Assembly (NCBI GenBank): GCA_965248545.1
Contig: OZ252110.1
Span: 248,001-312,000 of the forward strand
Length of the DNA: 64,000 bases
Reading direction: 5' to 3'
Source of the DNA: Alteromonas_E sp965248545
GTDB taxonomy: Bacteria > Pseudomonadota > Gammaproteobacteria > Enterobacterales > Alteromonadaceae
In this document: one piece after another, positions 60,059 through 64,000 of the stretch
How positions within the stretch are numbered: position 1 is the stretch's first letter
Layout of the letters: each line of letters starts with the position of its first letter
The notes under the pieces: model-generated
The model's database searches: none
Told to the model about the DNA's origin: nothing
The model's input: the letters and a program-made list of their open reading frames with translations, nothing else
Position numbers and translations under genes: made by a program

Positions 60059-61714
60059 ATGTTAATCAAATACTTTCTTGAGTACATAACGCCTCAAAAG
60101 CACAAGTACGCGATTATTTTCGTGCTGATGATGCTAGAAAGTACCGTGAGCCTGGCAATCCCCTATTTTGTGGGCCAGTTCTCCAGTGCGGTGCTTGATG
60201 AGCCTTCAGTATTTGAATGGCACTACGGCTATTTACTCGGTATCTGGGTGCTGTTGATCATGGTTCAGGCCTTGGTGCGTTATCAATTTAGTTTTCGTGT
60301 CAATATGGTCGGCGCGAGAATCCTTTCGCAATTGAGCTGCCGCCTATATGACCATGTCCAAATGCTGCCGCTCAGTTATTTCTCGAAGCGCAAAAAAGGC
60401 GAAATTCTATCGCTGATCAGTAACGACGCGAATGTCGTCGCGTATTTCTTGTCTGGCATACTCACCAGCCTCGCCCCCAGTTTACTGATTGCCGTTGGCT
60501 CCCTTATTTTAATGGCCAGTATCAACATTTATCTCGCAGCGATTATTGCCGTCACCGTACCGGCGTTCTTTATGCTGCTGAAACTATTAAGCCGGCGCGT
60601 CCGCCCACTATCAGAAATGGTGACCAAGCAACAAGCCGGGATCGTCGCTCAAGCAGCAGAGAACTTCAGTACCATTCAACTGCTGAAATCCTTTGGTCGC
60701 GAACAAATCGAAAGCGATAAATTTAAGCACAGCACGGAGCAAATGCTCGACTTGCGTCGCAGTCAGTTCCATATTCAAGCGCTGCTCTCGCCGCTGATTC
60801 AAATGCTGATATCGATTGGCATTGTGCTAATTGTATTGGTTAGCGTGTTGCACTATCGCACCGGCGAGCTGAGTATCTCTGAACTCATTACCTTATTGAT
60901 GTACGGTATGTTGTTTGCCAAACCCATGAGCAGTTTGGCCAGCACCTATGGCCAGTACCAACAAGCCGTTGGCGCCTCCACGCGGATCATTGATGTATTC
61001 AATGTCGCGCCAGAAGCCAATGACGAAAGTGAACAAGGCTTGCACTTCAGCTCTGGCACTATCGATTTGGACGACATTAGCTTTGATCACGACCCTGCAG
61101 AACCACTCCTGCATAACGTAAGTGCGCAGTTTGCCGCCAATAGCGTTAACGTGATTGTTGGCGATAACGGCTCAGGCAAAACTACCCTACTCCACCTGTT
61201 AATGCGCTTTATCAAACCGCAGAGCGGTAAAATCCTTATCGACGGCCAGGATATCAGCCAATGCAGTATTCAATCACTGCGCAGTCATATTGCACTGGTC
61301 TCGCAAGATGTGGCGTTAAGTCATGGCAGTATTTACGAGAATATTGCCTATGGACGCCCTGACACCAGTAAAGAAGAAGTCATCGATGCGGCTAAACGAG
61401 CCGGTGCGGATCGCTTCATCCGCACATTAGATAAAGGCTATGATTCTCAAGTGGGCGACAACGGTGTATTGCTCTCTGCGGGTCAACGTCAGAAGATATC
61501 GTTGGCACGCGCATTGCTGCTTGATTGCCAGGTCATTATCTTCGACGAGCCAACATCATACGCTGACAGTCAAGGTCGCGAGGAGTTTACGGCACTGGTT
61601 GAAAACCAATTGGCAGCACATACCGTAATTGTAGTGACCCACGATCAAGCATTGGCCGATGTCGCAGACACCGTTTACAAGATTGATCAGTGCAAAGTCG
61701 TAAAAGCCGCATAA
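60059..61714 (+). CDS. ABC exporter (fused permease and ATPase) of the lasso-peptide cluster
   Basis: The protein has 551 residues. The N-terminal exporter domain has about six membrane segments (residues 15-300). The ATPase domain has Walker A GDNGSGKT (368-375), Q loop LVSQDVALSHGSIYENI, signature LSAGQRQKISLARAL near 472, and Walker B VIIFDEPTS. There is no N-terminal C39 peptidase, so it does not cut the leader itself; this matches lasso-peptide D transporters such as McjD, which export the finished peptide and give self-immunity. It is the first gene of a three-gene unit with the PqqD-like and B2 genes. Confidence 0.9.
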   Translation: MLIKYFLEYITPQKHKYAIIFVLMMLESTVSLAIPYFVGQFSSAVLDEPSVFEWHYGYLLGIWVLLIMVQALVRYQFSFRVNMVGARILSQLSCRLYDHVQMLPLSYFSKRKKGEILSLISNDANVVAYFLSGILTSLAPSLLIAVGSLILMASINIYLAAIIAVTVPAFFMLLKLLSRRVRPLSEMVTKQQAGIVAQAAENFSTIQLLKSFGREQIESDKFKHSTEQMLDLRRSQFHIQALLSPLIQMLISIGIVLIVLVSVLHYRTGELSISELITLLMYGMLFAKPMSSLASTYGQYQQAVGASTRIIDVFNVAPEANDESEQGLHFSSGTIDLDDISFDHDPAEPLLHNVSAQFAANSVNVIVGDNGSGKTTLLHLLMRFIKPQSGKILIDGQDISQCSIQSLRSHIALVSQDVALSHGSIYENIAYGRPDTSKEEVIDAAKRAGADRFIRTLDKGYDSQVGDNGVLLSAGQRQKISLARALLLDCQVIIFDEPTSYADSQGREEFTALVENQLAAHTVIVVTHDQALADVADTVYKIDQCKVVKAA

Positions 61715-61766
61715 CCGATTAACCTGCGTGCTTGCCCACGCAACAGCGTGAAACAGCACGTTTAAG

Positions 61767-62057
61767 ATGGAAAGCGAGATGACAATGGAACTTCCACAAA
61801 CCGTTAAAATCAGTGAATCAGCCCTGATCCAAAAAGTTTCAGGTGAGATGGTGATCCTCGATATGGAAAGTGGCCAGTACTATACCCTCAACGAAGTCGC
61901 TTCTGACATGCTTGACCACCTACAAGCGGGTTTAAACCTAGACGCAGTAGTGGCCAAGATTTGTGAGAAATATGAAGCGACAGCAGCAGAAGTTGCCAAC
62001 GATTTAAATGAAATGCTGACCACATTGCTCGAAAAGCAGTTGGTGCAGCCCGCTTAA
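61767..62057 (+). CDS. PqqD-like RiPP recognition protein (lasso B1)
   Basis: This 96-residue protein is a stand-alone PqqD-type winged-helix (RiPP recognition element) with the family pattern MVILDMESGQYYTLNEVASDM and a C-terminal helical pair (AAEVANDLNEMLTTLLEKQL). In split lasso clusters it binds the leader of the precursor and hands it to the B2 protease. ATGs at 61767, 61779 and 61785 are possible starts; the second has a GGAAAG upstream. It lies one base before the B2 gene. Confidence 0.88.
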   Translation: MESEMTMELPQTVKISESALIQKVSGEMVILDMESGQYYTLNEVASDMLDHLQAGLNLDAVVAKICEKYEATAAEVANDLNEMLTTLLEKQLVQPA

Positions 62058-62058
62058 C

Positions 62059-62481
62059 ATGAAGAGCCGTGGTTATCGCATTACGATTTTATGTGAAGCG
62101 CTACTGACCTTGCTTAAATGGGATATGACCATTCGGCATCGCCGTTTCTCGCGTTGGAAGCGCCACCTCAACGACTACCCTCTGAAAAAGGCCGCCAAGC
62201 TGGATGAAGACGGCGCAAAACGACTCAACGCACATATTGAATGCATCGTGCGTAACTTTCCCACTGAGCTGAACTGCATGCGCAGAAGTCTAGCGCTAAA
62301 GACCATGTTGGCGCGACGCAATATCAATACGCAGCTGCACATCGGGGTTAAATTTGATGAGCAAAATCAATTGAGCGCCCATGCCTGGTTGAGCTTGGAC
62401 AACGCGCTACTTAACGACAGTCACGAAAACATAGAGCAATACACTGAAATAACAGAAAACCGCGAGAAGTTTATTGCCTAG
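62059..62481 (+). CDS. Lasso-peptide B2 transglutaminase-like protease
   Basis: This 140-residue protein has the papain/transglutaminase-like B2 fold. The catalytic triad is visible as Cys73 (NCMRRSLAL), His108 (SAHAW) and Asp120 (LLND), with the usual spacing and the RRNINTQLHIGV strand between. B2 removes the leader from the precursor, so the cyclase can close the macrolactam. Separate B1 and B2 genes are usual in Gram-positive clusters; many proteobacterial ones have a fused B. It ends 26 bases before the convergent cyclase gene. Confidence 0.88.
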   Translation: MKSRGYRITILCEALLTLLKWDMTIRHRRFSRWKRHLNDYPLKKAAKLDEDGAKRLNAHIECIVRNFPTELNCMRRSLALKTMLARRNINTQLHIGVKFDEQNQLSAHAWLSLDNALLNDSHENIEQYTEITENREKFIA

Positions 62482-62507
62482 CTAGCCGAATCTGGCCAAC
62501 AAAGCCC

Positions 62508-64000
62508 CTAGACAATATGGGTTTGGTACCAAGACTGAACCAAAATGGCGTAGAGTAAATCCACCTGCAAACTCGGTGTTGGGCTTGCCATCACCGTATC
62601 AAACGTTGCCAAGACCTCGAGGTTGCTGACCAGCCCTAAATCAGCCAACGCTTCATGCTCAAGTAAGCTACGGATCTCTTCTTGGTTGTGTTTCAACAAC
62701 TTAGCAAAGTGTTGGTCAAACACGGTTTTCTTTTGATTCCAGCACACTTGCTTGGGCAAATGCTGGTTCATGGTTTGCCGCAATAGCAGTTTAGGGTATG
62801 CGCCGCTAATATGCAGGTGTTGCGGCACATCAAAACTGAATTGGGCAATGTGTTTGTTAAACAACGGGTGTTGTACTTTTAAGCCATACTGATCAAACAC
62901 CGCCTGATAGGAGCGCATGGCATTGAAGGTTGAAGTTTGAAACAAGCCTTCATAACGCGCATAACGCGCGAGGTTATGTTTTTGGCCCGCATAAGGATTG
63001 GGCCGCTGTTTCGCATCGAAAATCTGCGTGCGGGCCTGTTCGGTCAACCATTGGGGGATCGCAAAAGCCGCCAAGGCTTGCTCTACACTTGTGCCATTAA
63101 TACGGCTTTTAAACTGTTGCTTTAGCGGGCCTAAAAATACGCTGCGAAGTGCGCCAAGCACTGGCAACTTCAGCGTGCGCGCACTGCGAATGACTTCCGC
63201 AATCACGCCCCAATCACCGGCACTTAGCCGATCAAAATACGCTAAGCTGTGGCCCCAAAACATTTCATCACCGCCATTACCCGTCAGCAAGGTTGTTGCA
63301 GTCGCATCTACCATTAATTGCGCTTCTTGATGATATTTGGGTGATAACACCATGCCAGGGCTCTGCGCATGCGTCGGGTACACCTCACTGAAGCGATAGT
63401 CGGCATATTTATCCAATTCGATAAAATGACTGTGCGTAAAAGGATAGCGAGCAATCATTGCGTGGATGTTGTCGCGTTCATCGGCACTATCAGTATTCAC
63501 ATAGGTGTGTGACATTGATTGCATCGTCAGGTTGCGCAGCTCGGCCAGCTGAAACGCCGTTGCCGACACGGATGTGGAGTCCATCCCCCCGCTTAACTGC
63601 GAGAAAAAAGTATTAGATTGAGGCATCACCTCACCAACACTATGTTGCAATAGCGCCCAAAGCTGCTGTTGATACTCTTCAGCATAGCCAAACGCGGCCG
63701 ATTCAGCCCTCGTAGTATCAATATCCCAAAACTGACCTCTCTGGGGCGCTCTATCGGGACTGAGCAACACCATACCGCCTTGCGGGACTTGATGGATATT
63801 CGCATACAGCGACAGGTTGGGATCAGGCCGCCCCGCCAGCCAAAAGCTTAGCGCTGTTTGGCAAACCAGTTTAGGTACTAAAGGCAACAGTGCTTCGATA
63901 TCGCAACTGACGGCAAAAGTGCGTGGGAATTGCGACAATTCAGCGTAAAACAGGGTTTGTGGATTAAACGCTGAAGTTACCAGTAATAGATACTGGCCAG
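62508..64000 (-). CDS. Asparagine-synthetase-like lasso cyclase (5' part outside the window)
   Basis: The frame is open from 62508 to the window edge, so the true start lies beyond 64000; the apparent start at 63938 is an internal TTG, and the residues before it (GQYLLLVTSAFNP) continue the domain. The visible part holds the end of the glutaminase-like domain, the PP-loop SGGMDS near 63580, GGDEMFWGH and the C-terminal adenylating domain (QHPLFNKHIAQF, RQTMNQHLPKQV). In lasso clusters the C protein activates a Glu or Asp side chain with ATP to form the ring. It faces the B1-B2 genes, an uncommon arrangement; ordinary AsnB is less likely given these neighbours. Confidence 0.85.
   Translation of the reverse strand, partial: GQYLLLVTSAFNPQTLFYAELSQFPRTFAVSCDIEALLPLVPKLVCQTALSFWLAGRPDPNLSLYANIHQVPQGGMVLLSPDRAPQRGQFWDIDTTRAESAAFGYAEEYQQQLWALLQHSVGEVMPQSNTFFSQLSGGMDSTSVSATAFQLAELRNLTMQSMSHTYVNTDSADERDNIHAMIARYPFTHSHFIELDKYADYRFSEVYPTHAQSPGMVLSPKYHQEAQLMVDATATTLLTGNGGDEMFWGHSLAYFDRLSAGDWGVIAEVIRSARTLKLPVLGALRSVFLGPLKQQFKSRINGTSVEQALAAFAIPQWLTEQARTQIFDAKQRPNPYAGQKHNLARYARYEGLFQTSTFNAMRSYQAVFDQYGLKVQHPLFNKHIAQFSFDVPQHLHISGAYPKLLLRQTMNQHLPKQVCWNQKKTVFDQHFAKLLKHNQEEIRSLLEHEALADLGLVSNLEVLATFDTVMASPTPSLQVDLLYAILVQSWYQTHIV

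Noticed and set aside
1..64000. CRISPR arrays, tRNA or rRNA genes, insertion sequences
   Set aside because: No regularly spaced repeats, cloverleaf-like segments, rRNA segments or transposase frames were recognised when reading the window; short or divergent ones could be missed.

Overview
The window reads as a chromosomal segment of a marine-type gammaproteobacterium, most likely in or near the Alteromonadales. The evidence is gene order. The block pomB-pomA / xseB-ispA-dxs / pgpA-thiL-nusB-ribH-ribBA-ribE-ribD-nrdR-glyA, the block era-rnc-lepB-lepA-rseC-rseB-rseA-rpoE / nadB, and the block fkpB-lspA-ileS-ribF-murJ next to ispH and a pilV-W-X-Y1-E cluster are all arrangements of that group. 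The species cannot be named from the sequence alone. No rRNA, tRNA, CRISPR array, integrase or insertion sequence was recognised.

Layout. 1-4866: the 5' part of a LON-domain protein gene, then a tight five-gene lipid/photo-oxidative-stress type operon (NTF2-like, SDR, FAD oxidoreductase, DUF1365, cyclopropane synthase). 4876-7083: an EVE-domain gene and the sodium-type flagellar stator genes pomA and pomB. 7288-17374: isoprenoid precursor genes (xseB, ispA, dxs) facing a long minus-strand series for thiamine, riboflavin and folate/one-carbon metabolism. 17587-28339: lpxD-like, ettA, a VOC protein with a divergent YafY-type regulator, radA, a large double-PilZ protein, serB with its smp partner, and a TatD nuclease. 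28348-36247: pdxH, era, rnc, lepB, lepA and the sigma-E module. 36442-41282: nadB, a MaoC-like protein, ygfX, sdhE, ygfZ and slyD. 41286-49838: type IV minor pilin genes around nadE-glnB. 50258-57593: ispH, fkpB, lspA, ileS, ribF, murJ.

57594 to the end is an accessory region. It holds a RelE/XRE toxin-antitoxin pair, a CBS protein, a higBA pair whose toxin gene has a premature stop, and a probable lasso-peptide cluster. The cluster has an ABC exporter, a PqqD-like leader-binding protein, a B2 transglutaminase-like protease and a convergent, truncated asparagine-synthetase-like cyclase. No precursor peptide is visible; it is probably beyond position 64000.

The strongest leads are this split, convergent lasso cluster with possible alternative hairpins in its leader, the TGA-interrupted higB, a one-base deficit in a C tract at the pomB start, and a minor-pilin set in which PilY1, a PilE-like pilin and a FimT-like pilin all carry calcium-loop-like motifs. 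The PilY1 also appears to have two tandem modules nested inside its von Willebrand A domain.
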